This document shows positions 43,501 to 54,911 of a stretch of 64,000 bases of DNA, in pieces. A model generated the notes under the pieces. The model was not told the DNA's origin. It ran no database searches and saw only the letters and a list, made by a program, of their open reading frames with translations. Each line of letters starts with the position of its first letter. Position 1 is the first letter of the stretch. The stretch comes from Sarcocystis neurona. Its lineage: Eukaryota; Apicomplexa; Conoidasida; Eucoccidiorida; Sarcocystidae. A program made the position numbers and the translations under genes. Location: the NCBI GenBank assembly GCA_000727475.1, contig KL647288.1, positions 2,011,890 to 2,075,889 on the forward strand, in the 5' to 3' direction.

Positions 43501-46500
43501 GAAGAACTCGTCTCCCTGTATGCTGCTGCTATCGCCACTTTGCCAACCGTCATCGCCCTGCAGTGACACATGCACGGCCACCGGCAACAAGTGCGCGCGC
43601 ACCCCTCCCGGCAGCATCACCACCTGTTGCTGTTGTGCAGCTCCGCCACCCCCCGCCTGCTGCTGCTGCGACTGCTGCAGTGCTTGCAGCACCAGGTGCT
43701 GCTGGAGCGCCGCCAAATTATCGTGCTGCAGGAACTGTTGCTGTGCCCTCTCCTGCTGCTGCTGTCCCGTCTGCTGCTGCTGCTGCCCTGTCTGCTGCTG
43801 CTGCTGCCCTGTCTGTTGCTGTTGCTGCCCTGTCTGCTGCTGCGGCTGCTGTCCTGTCCGCTGCTGCGGCTGCTGTTCTCCTGTTTGCTGCTGCTGCTGC
43901 TGCCGTTCCTCTCTCTGCTGCTCCTGTTCCTCCGTCCGCGCCTCCGTGCGCGTTGTCTCTCTGGCAGCAGCTTGCTGCCCCCCACCACCTGCGTTTCCCC
44001 CTCCTCCTGCCGCTGCAGCACCTGGTGCTTCTCGCTCTGACGCTCCTGCTTGCTCGCCCTCAGCAGCTCGCGCGCTTGCGTCCACAGCCCCATCTCCATT
44101 GCTGTTGCTTCCGCCGCTGCTACTGCCCCTGCTGCTGCTGCCGACCCGGTTCGCACCCGCACGAATTTCAGCAACACCATGTGTACCGTCCTCTCTTCTG
44201 CTGCGGGCATTTGCTGCTTCAACGCGGATTTGCTCTGCCGCATCGAGTAGGCTACCCGCAGCATTCTGAAGCGCAGTAGTGAGAGAGCTGTACAGCTGCT
44301 GCATGTGTTCGTGGTGCTGCTCGTCGTCGTCGTCTGCTGCCTGTCCCCCTCCCGCCGGCTGTTGCTGCTGCTGCTGTTGCCATTGCTGCTGTCTGCTTCC
44401 GCTGCTGCCCTCCGCGGTTGCCCCTCCGGCAGTGCCTTCGCCTCCAGCTGCCGCGTCATCCTGCGTCCCTGGCACCTGCTGCTGTCGCAGCCCTCGCGAC
44501 ACAGCCTGCCTTTCTCCTTCCCCCTGCTGCTGCCCTGCTGCTGGAGCTCTTTCGTCTTCAGATCGACTGCTGCTGCCTGCAGCGGCGCCTCCTCCTCCTG
44601 CTGCAGGCTCCTGCGGCGCGGCGCCTGCTCCTCGTCCCGGTGCTGCTGGTGCTGTTCCGCTGCCGCGTCCTGCGCCTGCCGCAGCCCCGTCCCCTGCTGC
44701 TGCCGCCGATGGTGCTGCCGGCGCTGCTGCTGCTGCTGGGCTGCTGCTGCCACCTGCGAAACTGCAGCAGCCGCGGCAGGCACTGCTTGCGTGATGCTGT
44801 TCATGATCGAAGAGAAAAACGCCGCTGGATTGTGAGGAGACGCCGGACCCCCCCCACTCCATGTCGCAGCGCCTCCTCCTGCTTGCGCCTGCAGCAGGAC
44901 AGCCACACCAGCAGCACAGGCTATGCACCACCACCGTCGACGGCAGCTCGCACGCAGCCGCGCAGATCATAACACACCCTCTCCTTGCTGTCTCTAGATC
45001 CCGTACAGTCGTAGGTACTCGTGTCTGTGTTTCTGCGCTGCGCAGGTGCACGACATTCCTTCCTGCCCTCTACTTGTGTAGGAAATAAAAAACTATCCAC
45101 ATCACTGCGTGCACGGGTATGCAAGCATTTTCCCTACGCGGCGTAGACAACACAAGCTACCTTTGGTGCCTCCTTTGCGGCGGAGAATACGCAGCCCCGT
45201 AGCTATGCCCGTTTCCTGTGCTGCTATCTTAAACAGGAATATATGCACAAGTATATCAACGCCGTCTACCTGCTGTGATGTACAATGCTTACACAGATAC
45301 CGAATATGCTTCTGCCTTCTCCCTCCCACCATGCTGCAGGATCTGCTCGACCCTTACGCCATGTAGTCCTACACACAGATGCCTATGGTCAGACGCATGT
45401 ACGTGTGTACAGGTAAAAACGTATGACAAGTACAGAAGTTTCAGATCCTCCCAACTTCCCTTGCCGTTTACATCCCGTCGGCAAAAACGTTCATACCGCG
45501 AGCCGTACACAAGATATACACACGCAACTATATACATGCATATATATATATATATATATATTTATATACGCATCATGCTTCACAGAGGAGAACAGCCGCG
45601 GCCGGTTCCCACTCCCCTCTGCCGAGCCGCATACCTGCTGCTGCGTCGGCCGAGCGCCGGCTGCTGCCGTCGCCGGTGCTCCTGCATGCGCAGGCGCCCC
45701 TGTTGCAAGGAGATTCACAGCTGGAAGCTGCAGCTGCCCTACCATCATAGTGGCTCCCCCCGGTAACGCTATCGGCGTCCACTGTGTGGCTGTTCTGTTC
45801 ACATTCCCTCCTCCTGTTGCCGTTGATGTTCCTCCTGCTGCTCCTCCTCCTCCTCCTGCGCCTGTTGTGTCTGCTGATGCTCCCCCACCTGACGCTGCAG
45901 TTGAATCTGTGGGAACGCGGTTCAGCACTACGTGTACAGTGTGGCCAGTCTGCACGTTGTAAGACTGCAGCGTGTTCCCTTGCTGCAGTGCTCTGCCTCT
46001 ATATATGAGCCGCAGCCTCTCCTCGGGAAGTGCAGCGGACTCGGCGGCCAGAGAAATAACGTCCGCTATATCTATGTCAGCTGGAAGTTCCAGCGAAAAA
46101 GTGCGCCCGTCCAAGTAGCGGAAGTTGACAGTTAAAATACCCTCCTCGTCTGCTGCGGCTTCTGTTCTGGTACTTCCATCGCCGCCTCCTGCTCCTCCTG
46201 TTGCTGTTCTAGGGGTGGCTCCTCCTGCGGTTGCTGGTCCTGGCCCTGTTCTAGACGCAAGCCCTGGTTCTGCCAATTGCTCTGCGGCTGCTGCGGAGCC
46301 GGAAGAGGAAGTAGCTACTGCTGCTGTTGGAGGAGGACGAGGGGACTGTGGAGAAGATTCTGCTGCCATCGCTTTTGTGTCACATGAATTCTCCGCCGCA
46401 GCGCTGCTTTCTTTGTGCTGCTCTGTCTGCAAGTCTCCACTAGTGGCAGCAGTATCCTGAAGAGCTGAAGTGGAGCACGAGGAGAGAGTAGAGGATTGCT

Positions 46501-46702
46501 GATTCTCTGTGCTGCCCACACGCTGCTGGCACGCAGCACCTGACGCAGAAGAAGAACAGGCAGTAGAGGAGTCGGCAGAGGTAAACACATTAGATGATGG
46601 GTTTGCCTCCTCCCGATTGCCATCCGCAGCAGAATCCCCGCTGTCACCCGCGGCCGCAGCAACCGCCGCAGCATCAGCAGGCTTCTGCTGCTTAGAAGCC
46701 AT
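40515..46702 (-). CDS. Large ubiquitin-like domain protein with hydrophobic C-terminal segment
   Basis: Exon 1 is 46702-45635: ATG MASKQQKPADA, a disordered S/A-rich stretch, then a ubiquitin-like fold at about residues 187-262 (ILTVNFRYLDGRTFSLELP, LRLIYRGRALQQGNTLQSYN, HTVHVVLNRVP). It ends at CAG|GTATGC in phase 0. Exon 2 opens at 44888 in phase 0 (AQAGGGAATWSGGGPASPHN, then FFSSIMNSITQAVP). After an unresolved frame change the Q/A/G-rich region holds MQQLYSSLTTALQNAAGSLL, (TGQQQQQ)n repeats and LVQRMLPWEELQATLE to 43282. Exon 42120-41953 (FFTALNLIAALGQQYLGWHT) and exon 41132-40515 (LAATVGGLVHFFVTIFTLMA, then a low-complexity tail) follow in phase 0. An N-terminal UBL with long disordered sequence resembles BAG6/Scythe; a UBL with late hydrophobic helices resembles HERP. 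Which of these it is cannot be settled here. Confidence 0.62.
41408..41803 (+). other. Plus-strand open frame inside a UBL gene intron
   Basis: CAG/GCA triplets lie on the plus strand here and the frame reads DTDTSSFYSPSDLWRPPDGS followed by A/Q/T-rich sequence to a stop. It falls in the intron between the minus-strand exons at 41953 and 41132. It could be a nested plus-strand exon or an intronic CAG repeat. A second plus-strand frame also overlaps, which lowers confidence. Confidence 0.25.
43770..43900 (-). repeat. TGQQQQQ-encoding tandem repeat in the UBL gene
   Basis: The plus strand repeats CTGCTGCTGCTGCTGCCCTGT-type units (about 24 bp), read on the minus strand as several TGQQQQQ units, some shortened to QQPQQRTG. 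The period keeps the frame, as expected for coding repeats. Confidence 0.75.
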
Positions 46703-48290
46703 CTTGTTACGCAGTGGTAATCTAGAGCAACAGTGAAGGAGTCGACGAAAGCCTAAAAACACCGCCGTACAAGCGAACGCAGGTGGTACGTAAATGCTGA
46801 AACAGCTACGCAGAAGGGAGCACACGCACCTAACACTTGATATAACAAGGATACTGCATGTAAAAAGTAGCAGGGGGCACGGAGCAGGAAGAGGCGCGGA
46901 AAAACGGATAAAGGAGATGAGGCACGTGGATATTACCCCGACTGCTATACCTTAAAGGGAGGTATTAATTAAAGACGCATTCGGCAGGGAAGAAAAAGTC
47001 TTTCTTCTCATGGGGTGGCACGCATCGCGGAGCTGTGCGGCTTTGGAGTGCCGCAGCAATGCAGAACGCAGCGCAGAAGTCCGTCAGATATACATAGCGG
47101 AGACGAATCACAAGCGTCCTATATTTGGACGTAATCAACCTCTTGTCGCCCTCCACGCACCACAACAGACGCCGGAAATGCAGCACCGAAAATGTCTTCC
47201 TCAACCGTTAGCTACCTAAAACCCCTGTGCATACGTCTTCACGCACTTTGTAAGTCCTCTGTCGCAGGAATTCGGGTAGATGGCCACACGGCTCCACGTT
47301 GCTTTCACGCAAAGAAAGACACGAAGAAAGAAGCACAATGGGGGAGGCAGGTCCACAAGCATGGGTAGCGTTATTTCTTAGCGGCGGGGTGTACAGACGC
47401 CGAACTCGCACCCTACGGCGGGACACCAGTGTCGCCGCAGAGATGATTCGAGAGAGTGTAATGGTTGGGAAAAGAATACAGTAACACAAGAACGATAAAG
47501 CAAGAGGAGGAGCGGCGGCGACAACCTAAAAAGCGATACGGGATGATGCGCAGGGCAGTCCGTTCCAGTCCGCCGTACAAGGTGTTACGCCAAACAGGCG
47601 AGGTAAAACGGTCTACAGCAGTTGGAATACGTGTTTCCCATACAGAATAGCATTTGCGGAAAGTAAAAAGGACGCAAAGGGTAGCGAAAGACATCAACAA
47701 TTTCCGGAAATGCGAAGCACGGAATTAAGGCTGCAGGATTTCTTCCCCCTCGCGGCCACGCAGACGACTGCTCCGGGTCGGTGCCGCCCCCGCTGCGGCG
47801 GCCCGGAAGTGCCGCTTCAGAATAGGTTTTCAGCAATAGTAAGGCAAATGTCACTGGCAGGCGGCTGCAGCTGACTAGTGAGAAAAGACGCCAATGAGAG
47901 GTTTCAACAGATGGCATACCCCTACATTCAATGTTAGATTAGCTCGTGTTTCCCGTACTTCCAAGCTTTGGCGGAGAGATATGCACCGCCCCATATGGAA
48001 AGCGGGGATTCAGAGCATGCGGGAAAAGGTGTACTAGTTTTCTAAGAAGCCGACAAGAGAAAAGAAAGACGCGAACCACAAGCAAAGGTGAATAAGAGAA
48101 TCGTAGCGGCAGAAGGGGACTATATAGATCTCTCAGGTAGAGGAAGTTGATCACAGCAGACATCCACGGAGGACAGCGTGACCAGAAGCATTCAGCACAA
48201 GAGAGACGGGGAAGCTGAAACGGGAAAAGGAGATAGAAACACACACAGCGAACACAGGATAAAGTGAACGAGGGAATCTGAAACTGTCGA
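46703..48290. other. Intergenic region upstream of the UBL gene
   Basis: It likely contains the minus-strand promoter of the UBL gene. Base composition changes here: TA microsatellites and CAG tracts stop. Open frames exist on both strands (46965-47204 minus, 47010-47219 plus, 47413-47700 minus), all under 100 codons and without splice support. 47939-48331 on the minus strand is pyrimidine-rich with F/L/P-type readings, probably non-coding. Confidence 0.4.
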
Positions 48291-48372
48291 ACGTGGGAAG
48301 AACAGGACAGACGGGGAAGCTTGCTGCGCACGAGTGTGTGTTAAGCTCTCACGTGCTCCACGGAAAAAATAC

Positions 48373-48660
48373 TCAGTACGAAATCGACGCTGATTGGGAA
48401 CACTTGATAGTCCACGCCTTTGTCACAAAGACCAGGTGTGATATCGCCGGCGTGGCCACATACATCGAAGCGATTGACACTACAAGTGCTGGGGGGTTCA
48501 ACGACGGTATCCAAGATAGCTCTTGAGACGTTACCGCAGGTACCGCAAATGTGTAGCATGTGTCTTCACTATTGTGCTCCGCCATTGAATCCCGAATCAC
48601 TCGTTCTTGCGTAGCTTGCAGCTCCGGAAGCGAGAGATTGAAATAGTCCGGAATTGACAT
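48373..48660 (-). CDS. Small ATG open frame, minus strand, unidentified
   Basis: An ATG at 48660 opens 95 codons beginning MSIPDYFNLSLPELQATQER and continuing with ordinary, non-repetitive sequence (for example LSWIPSLNPPALVVSIASMY) to a stop at 48373. The plus strand over 48293-48526 is also open (YEIDADWEHLIVHAFVTKT) and equally protein-like, so the strand is undecided. No family recognised. Confidence 0.3.
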   Translation of the reverse strand: MSIPDYFNLSLPELQATQERVIRDSMAEHNSEDTCYTFAVPAVTSQELSWIPSLNPPALVVSIASMYVATPAISHLVFVTKAWTIKCSQSASISY

Positions 48661-48878
48661 GGACGTACGTCGATGCGTCTTGCATCCGCCAGTCTAAACT
48701 CGAGAACTCCAGGCGGGGGAAGGACGCTTCACGTCATGTGGTAAGCTAGACTCCCACCGACCAGCCGCTTCTCTCACTATTTGTTTCATCCTGCAACATT
48801 TAACCTCACCTGCAAGTGCTTCCTTTCCCTCTCTCTTATATTATCAATTCTTGTTTCTGTCTCTCCGTTCTGTTTCAG

Positions 48879-51036
48879 ATTCTCGCGGTATATCTTGTGC
48901 TGCAACCGTCCGGTTACGCTGTCCGCAATCACTCCTACGTGTTAGACGCGTGGCCTTTTCACGGATGCGTTCTACGCGTACAGGCGTGCTTGACCGGACA
49001 CACTGGAGGGAAATTTGTAGAAAAAAGTTCTCTCGTACTTTCGCGTGTATCAAGGTGTTGTTTCCAATCAGCGTACACACGGAAGTACAACTTTATTCAT
49101 TACGGCACAACCCAGCAGAGCACAGTGTTTAGCAGCAGCTTCAGGACCGCCACGAGGGGGTCGCTTCGTACAGCCGATGCGTGTCGGGGCAGGCTTATCT
49201 ATCCTCTGCACATACGCAAATGTATATATATATGTATATATATGTGTGTACGTGTATGCAGGCACGAACACCTGGCAGATGCAAATATGTGTGTGTGTGT
49301 GTGTGTGTTCACCTCCATCGTGCACTCGATTGTGCGAGTTATGGGGAGGACTGGTTTTTGGTGTAACAGAGATCCGGGCAGAGCGTCCGAGTATGTAGGG
49401 GCGGGCTTGTTAGCGTACTTGCTTTACGTGTCCGCACCCATGTTTATACCCCCCGAACACGCACAGACACCCTTACACAGACAGAAGACGGATTTTTGAG
49501 GGGTTCTGGTCTATGACAGAAGGACTGCTGCGGGTAGAAGAATTTGTGTACGTATTTGTAAAGGCATATGTATGTGTGTGTATATATATACATACATGTT
49601 TGGAAATACGCGTTTGTATTACAACAGGTATGTTCGGGTGAGCATCAGTGGATCTAGTTTTACACAGAGCGCCGTAGTCCACGCACATGTTTTGCTGCAG
49701 CTAACATACATACATGAGCAACATTCTTTATCCCTCGTCCCCTATGTCGGTGAGCCTTTCACATGAGCGTACGTGATTTCATCAGCACACACGTTAAAAG
49801 ATGCAGACATATCTGCATAGTCAGTATATGCATATATATATATATACATATTCATGTGTATGTATATGTTACACCCGTGGGCATGCATGTATAATCGAAG
49901 TTGACGACAGATTGTAGCTTGTCGCAGAGAAAAGCGCGAGGGAACATTTTTCCACGTAAGGAAAGCAAAGGAGCGTGACGCTGTTACGACGCAGCTCACC
50001 ACAGTATATATATTCATACGTATAATACCCATATATGCAAAAGTACTTGGGAACGAATTTGCATGTATTACGTATATACCGAGAAAAGTTTGATCCGCGG
50101 ACATACAAACTACAAGCGCCGAAGATGCGGTGGTGGTTTTCACCGCCTGAAACTGTTGTTGACTACAGTTTTTCGTGTTCGAATTTTCACCGCATAAAGC
50201 TGTACTTCTCTAAGTGGATACCTTGCATGTAATACCGTCTCTTGAATCGTGAGGGAGAACAGGCGAACACTAGCAATAATCCCCACACGTAGATGTTGAT
50301 TATGGCTTCTCAACCTCGTCCAACCAAACAGGTGTGTAGGGGTGAAATAATTGGATGATAGAGTAGTGCATGTGACGTGCAGGAATCGTTGAGTCTTGTG
50401 ATGGCATCATACGGTCGCTGTGTATGTGCTTGGACGCACGTAGATTTTAGTCTGTGCGAAGAACATCGTGACCTTACGTGTTCGACTTGTGCTGACTCCC
50501 AGAAAAGCATATGGACGAGAAATTGAACGCTTACGGTAGGCTCGCAGTTGTACACCTGTGCTGCGCGACGTGTGTGTAGGTGCGACAAGAACTTTTGTGT
50601 GTCTACCTGCTCTACGCGTCTACGTATGTTTACACAGAGCGCGGTTACGCATACATTTGCATGTGCCCACAGAATGTCCAGCCTCTTGAGGGTTCGTTTT
50701 CTGCTTCCCCACGTGCAGAAAGTTTTTTCCTTGAGCAACACGGTTCGGAGCTGATAAATAGAGCTCATGCGCAACTGGATATGTTGCCCGCGCCACGGAG
50801 TGGACGTATGCACGCGTGCCTGCTACAGCAAAAATCCCCGACCTGACAACACGTCCAGTGAATCAACGAACGTCGTTCTTGTTCTCCGTCGTTTAGCAAC
50901 AAATGCATTACAGTACCGAATGAAACTTCCGTTCCTGTCAAGCAGTGGCAACAGTGCGGCGGGGAGAATGAACATTATCGGTTTGAGCTTTGTTCCGCTA
51001 ATTAAAGCCTTTAGACAAGCGCACGTACACATTTGA
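48879..51036 (+). CDS. Unidentified multi-exon gene in the low-repeat block, plus strand
   Basis: Candidate exons. 48879-49046 or 49054 follows a TTCTGTTTCAG acceptor and contains VYLVLQPSGYAVRNHSYVLD and FHGCVLRVQACLTGH. About 49629-49751 contains VRVSISGSSFTQSAVVHAH and ends before GTGAGC. About 50035-50232 contains FDPRTYKLQAPKMRWWFSPP and ends in a stop or missed donor. About 50840-51036 contains NVVLVLRRLATNALQYRMKL and FVPLIKAFRQAHVHI followed by a stop. None is repeat-derived. The intervening DNA is partly TA/TG-rich. Phases were not all checked and no family was recognised, so more than one gene is possible. Confidence 0.4.
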
Positions 51037-51144
51037 AGTAGTGAAACTGCAATACTGATAGGTCGCAGTCTTTCCAACGAATGAGAGTGGGAAAATCCCG
51101 ATAGCGAGTATACGCCCGGACACGTACGGCGCGCGTGCGCTCGC

Positions 51145-51395
51145 GTGAGCGCACTAAGGATAAATATGAGCATTTATCATATTTATTTATTATTCTGCTC
51201 ACGTGAGCGCACTAAGGATAAATAAGAGCATTGAATTAGGAACACGACTACGAGAAGAGGAAAAGGTTATTCTATAGAATAACGCTGCAAACGAGTTTAC
51301 GTGAGCGCACTAAGGATAAATATGAGCATTGATTAAGGAACACGACTATGGGGAGAGGAAGAGGTTATTCTATAGAATAACGCTGCAAACGAGTA
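51145..51395. repeat. 98-bp direct repeat (two copies plus a partial) with an 18-bp palindrome
   Basis: GTGAGCGCACTAAGGATAAA starts at 51145, 51203 and 51301. The second and third copies are about 98 bp long and nearly identical, each containing the perfect palindrome GTTATTCTATAGAATAAC (51266-51283 and 51364-51381) and ending GCTGCAAACGAGT. The first copy is truncated to about 30 bp. It lies immediately after the last candidate exon of the plus-strand gene. Confidence 0.9.
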
Positions 51396-51645
51396 GCCAC
51401 TTGAGTGGTTATCTCCAGACGAAAGCTGCATTATGCTAAAAAGCTCAAAAATGAGGAGTTCTCACGTACGCATTGTAATCGGGGATGTGTACTGATTAGG
51501 TGGAATACGAAGGACGTTTCCTCGTGCAATAACCTCAGCAGCAAGTTGAGACAAACAGACAACTCATCTTTAGAGAATTTTTGCATGAAATTTCTAATCG
51601 TACATCGGCGACGAATACCATGACTTCTAACAGAAGCTATCTAAT

Positions 51646-51798
51646 GGTGAGACCTCTTCAGAGACTCTCACTTTGAATCATTAGGAATACGCGCCGGAAA
51701 GTGGTAGAAACATATTTCTTTCTAGGTGAGACCTCTTTATTTAAGAGAGTATCACTTTAAATCGTTAGGAATAAATCCCTGAAAGAGGTAGACACATA
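51646..51798. repeat. 79-bp imperfect direct repeat, two copies
   Basis: GGTGAGACCTCTT starts at 51646 and 51725. Both copies continue with TATCACTTT or CTCACTTT, TTAGGAATA and GGTAGAMACATA. Similarity is clear but with several changes. No reading frame is shared between copies. Confidence 0.8.
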
Positions 51799-51799
51799 A

Positions 51800-53750
51800 T
51801 TCCCCATTTCCAGATAATTCGGAGATGCATGAATGCGTGCACGCCGTTGTGAAGTAAAGCGACATAGTAGAAGATGCTTGGTTAATACAGTGTAATGCAC
51901 GGCTCGGCAGCCTGTCGTAAAGTAAGCTTACGTAGTGGAACACATCTGGTGAAATGTCCATAATCAATGAGGTGAGTGGAATTTTGAACATGTGGTCCAG
52001 GCGCAGTTTCAGTGGAAGACGTCAACTCCAGGAGACTGTGCAATGCTTATGAAAACTGCCTGTCGACTGTGGAACTGGCAACACACGGGGAAATGAAGGC
52101 TTCTGACCCTCCCGCGAAAGTTATGACTGAAGAAAGCCTTCGGACATGTCATTCAGGTGTGCTCACGTGTGGCCAGGTGGAGAGACTCACTGCATTGCCT
52201 TACAGCAAAAGTGTGCACGCTGCACCTGAATGATTTACCTGGCCAGTGCACATATAAATATATGATATAGGTACTCGTGCGTTGTGGTGGGTTCTGTGTA
52301 CAACGAGGCTGTGCCTTGAGTGTACACTGCACCATAGAGAGGGGGTTGGGCGCCGCGACGATTTTTTATTTTGAGAGAACAGATTTGCAAATACATGGAA
52401 TTTCAGGCCGCCTGAGGGGGTGTTTGTACAGATGTATTATTCGAATTGTCTAGTATTCAGACGAGTACGAGAATGCCGCACTGCCGCCTGCGATGAACTC
52501 CTGTGCTTACAGTTGTTGGTCTCCGCTGAAGAGATACAGCATGTGACGGTGTTTATGCGTGTATATCCAGCACTAATCTGTTGACACCTGAACAAAGGTC
52601 TCCACCTTCAGACTGCAGAAACATCGTTACACGTCCATCCTTGTCAACGAAAGTGTACGTGCGTACTGAATTTGTGGGTGTTGCCCGGATGACAAGGTGA
52701 CGCAGAGAGGCAAGCATCTTAAAAAAGACACCCCTGCGGATTTTTCTAAGGTGCTGGAATAGATTTACAGTCGTACCCTGACTGGCTATGTTTGATTGAC
52801 ACTCTCTGCACCTTGGGCATCGAACTGAAAGCAAACCAAGTGCCAGATGGCTTCACTACTTTGAAGTGGATTCGCGCACTGCAGATGCCTTCGTGGTGGG
52901 GACAAAAAGTCGAATCTGAGAACACCTCGTACACTCAACCCAGGTTTATTCCTAGCCGTACAGAGCGGAGCAATAGGGAGCTGCTATTGCATAAGGGTGT
53001 CGAATAGCTCCTCGTGGAAGTCGAATTTTTAAGCACCTCTAATCTGCGACCAGTGTTACGCGTAAATCTACATCTGCTCCCTCCAGTGTACCCGTGAACG
53101 AGCACACACGCACGTTCATCAACATGGCTATAGATAGAGGTCTTCGTTGTACGTGAATGTCGAAAGGCTCCCACACAAATACATTGTGTCCAACAATGAG
53201 GGACATTCACGTGGAAGCAGCAATATCCGGTCAGTGCGTGCAGCTTCGAGCAGGTTCTCCTCCACACTCAATAGTTGTTATTTATATATATATATATATA
53301 TCAATATGTGTACGTATGTATACGTGTACTTGACACGCGGAGCCTCAATGCCGTCGACATCACATCACCTGTCAATAAACAAACCAGATATACCCAGTAT
53401 CTTCACCCGCATATACCTGAAAAGATCGTCGCGCAGGTCTCTCCGTTTTTTCCGCATCAGCAGACGTATATCATACGTGCAAATTCGGTGCATTCCCGTG
53501 GGAAGTGTTTACACATGTGCACGCGGAATCAGATTTTATTAAAGTAGCATACAAGGAAGGCACATACATGCGGACGCATGAGTGCAACACAAGAACGATC
53601 AATCTTGGAAAAGGAAAGAGGCCCACTTTACGAACTGAGCAGTGGCGCATCGTTTTGTTGCAGGAGTGGATTTATCGGCAGCTGCATCAAGAGTGTCACA
53701 AGATTCTGCTTAAGAGATTCGCTTCCTGACAAAGGGGTTCAAGTCAGCAG
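51800..53750. other. Low-repeat region with undecided exons on both strands
   Basis: Plus strand: about 52010-52157 follows a GCAGTTTCAG acceptor and reads EDVNSRRLCNAYENCLSTVE; about 52792-53007 reads LGIELKANQVPDGFTTLKW; about 53335-53545 reads VNKQTRYTQYLHPHIPEKIV. Minus strand: about 52834-52553 reads CPRCRECQSNIASQGTTVNL and RTYTFVDKDGRVTMF. Both strands are plausible over 52.55-53.0 kb and neither has a fully consistent gene model. One TA run lies near 53283-53301. Confidence 0.3.
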
Positions 53751-53859
53751 GTCACGTTGCTAAGAAGTCTGCAGCGTAAATAGACGGTACATACTACGGC
53801 GCACAGTCTCTCCTCACGAGCTTGAAAATATACACTTTGCCAGGGTCGCGCTGCTGTCG

Positions 53860-54911
53860 CTTCTGTTGCAGGTGTGACGTTGGAGAGTCCTGTCGCACTT
53901 CTTGTGACCAAAATAGTTGCTGCGAACGTCAAGCGCGACCGCAGCAGGAGGAACAGTAACAGCAGGACGCTGCTGTGCGTCCTCGTCAGCCTGCTGCTGT
54001 TTCGCTATTTGACGCAGGCATTGCTGCTGATGGTCCTCCTGCTGGTGTTCGAGCTGCTCCTATTTCTCCTTCGAGATCTGCTCAAGCTGCGCCGCCTACA
54101 GTCGCTTTGAGGGACTGACAGCGCTGCTCGTCTCGGACTTAGTCAAGTTGCTGTTTTCTGTGCTGCTGTGGCTGCAAGGCTTCGTCTTGCTGTTGTGGTT
54201 GCGGGTGCTGCTACGGGGCTTCTCCACCCGACAGTTGCTCGCACGAGGCGGCTTATTTTCCACGGTGCTGCGGCTCTTGCCTGTGCTGCGGCTCTTGCCT
54301 GTGCTGCTCATGCTGCTCCCGCTGCTGTTCTTGCTGCTCCACCTGCTCAAGCTGCAATTGTTGTGAGTATTCCTGATACACCTGCTGCTTCTCCTGTCGC
54401 ACTTTTACGTGACTCTGTCTGTCGTTGGACTGGTCTTGTAGTTGCAGACACGCCCCTTCAGTTGAAGTAATATCCGTGAAGTTGGACTCGTGAGTGGCAC
54501 CAGGAGCAGCACACGGGTGCAAGTTCACCTGCTTGCCTGCCTTCGTCGACGTGCTTCCTCCTTGATATTCAACGGTGAACGACGCTACTGTTTGTGATAC
54601 CGCCGCTGCTGCTGATGACGCAGCAGTCGCTGCCGTTTGTGCTCTGACGGTCGCGCCTGCTGTGGCTGCTGCCGCCGCAATTGTCGCTGCTTCTGCTGCT
54701 GCTGTGCGTGCCGCGACTGCCTCAGGTCCTTCTGCTGCAGCCGCATCTGTCACTGCTGCTGTGCTTTCTCCTGCTGCTGTGCGTCCCGCTGTTACTGTTC
54801 CTCCTGCTGCGGTTGTCTTTGACGTTTGCAGCGACTGCTTAGGAGGCGGTCTGCGTGGTGCACTGACAACTCTGCGATACAGCTTGGGTTGGAAGCAGCA
54901 CTCCTCAACCT
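53860..54911 (-). CDS. A/T/Q-rich protein, minus strand
   Basis: 54911-54253 follows a CCTGTTGCAG acceptor: EECCFQPKLYRRVVSAPRR, then a long A/T/V-rich stretch, then QTVASFTVEYQGGSTSTKAG and a Q/E-rich coiled-coil-like end (QQVYQEYSQQLQLEQVEQQ). Further minus-strand sequence at about 54090-53860 (EQLEHQQEDHQQQCLRQIAK, VRSNYFGHKKCDRTLQRHTC) looks like a downstream exon in another frame, so an intron lies between 54.26 and 54.09 kb. CAG triplets are on the minus strand throughout. No domain recognised; upstream exons not found. Confidence 0.48.
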
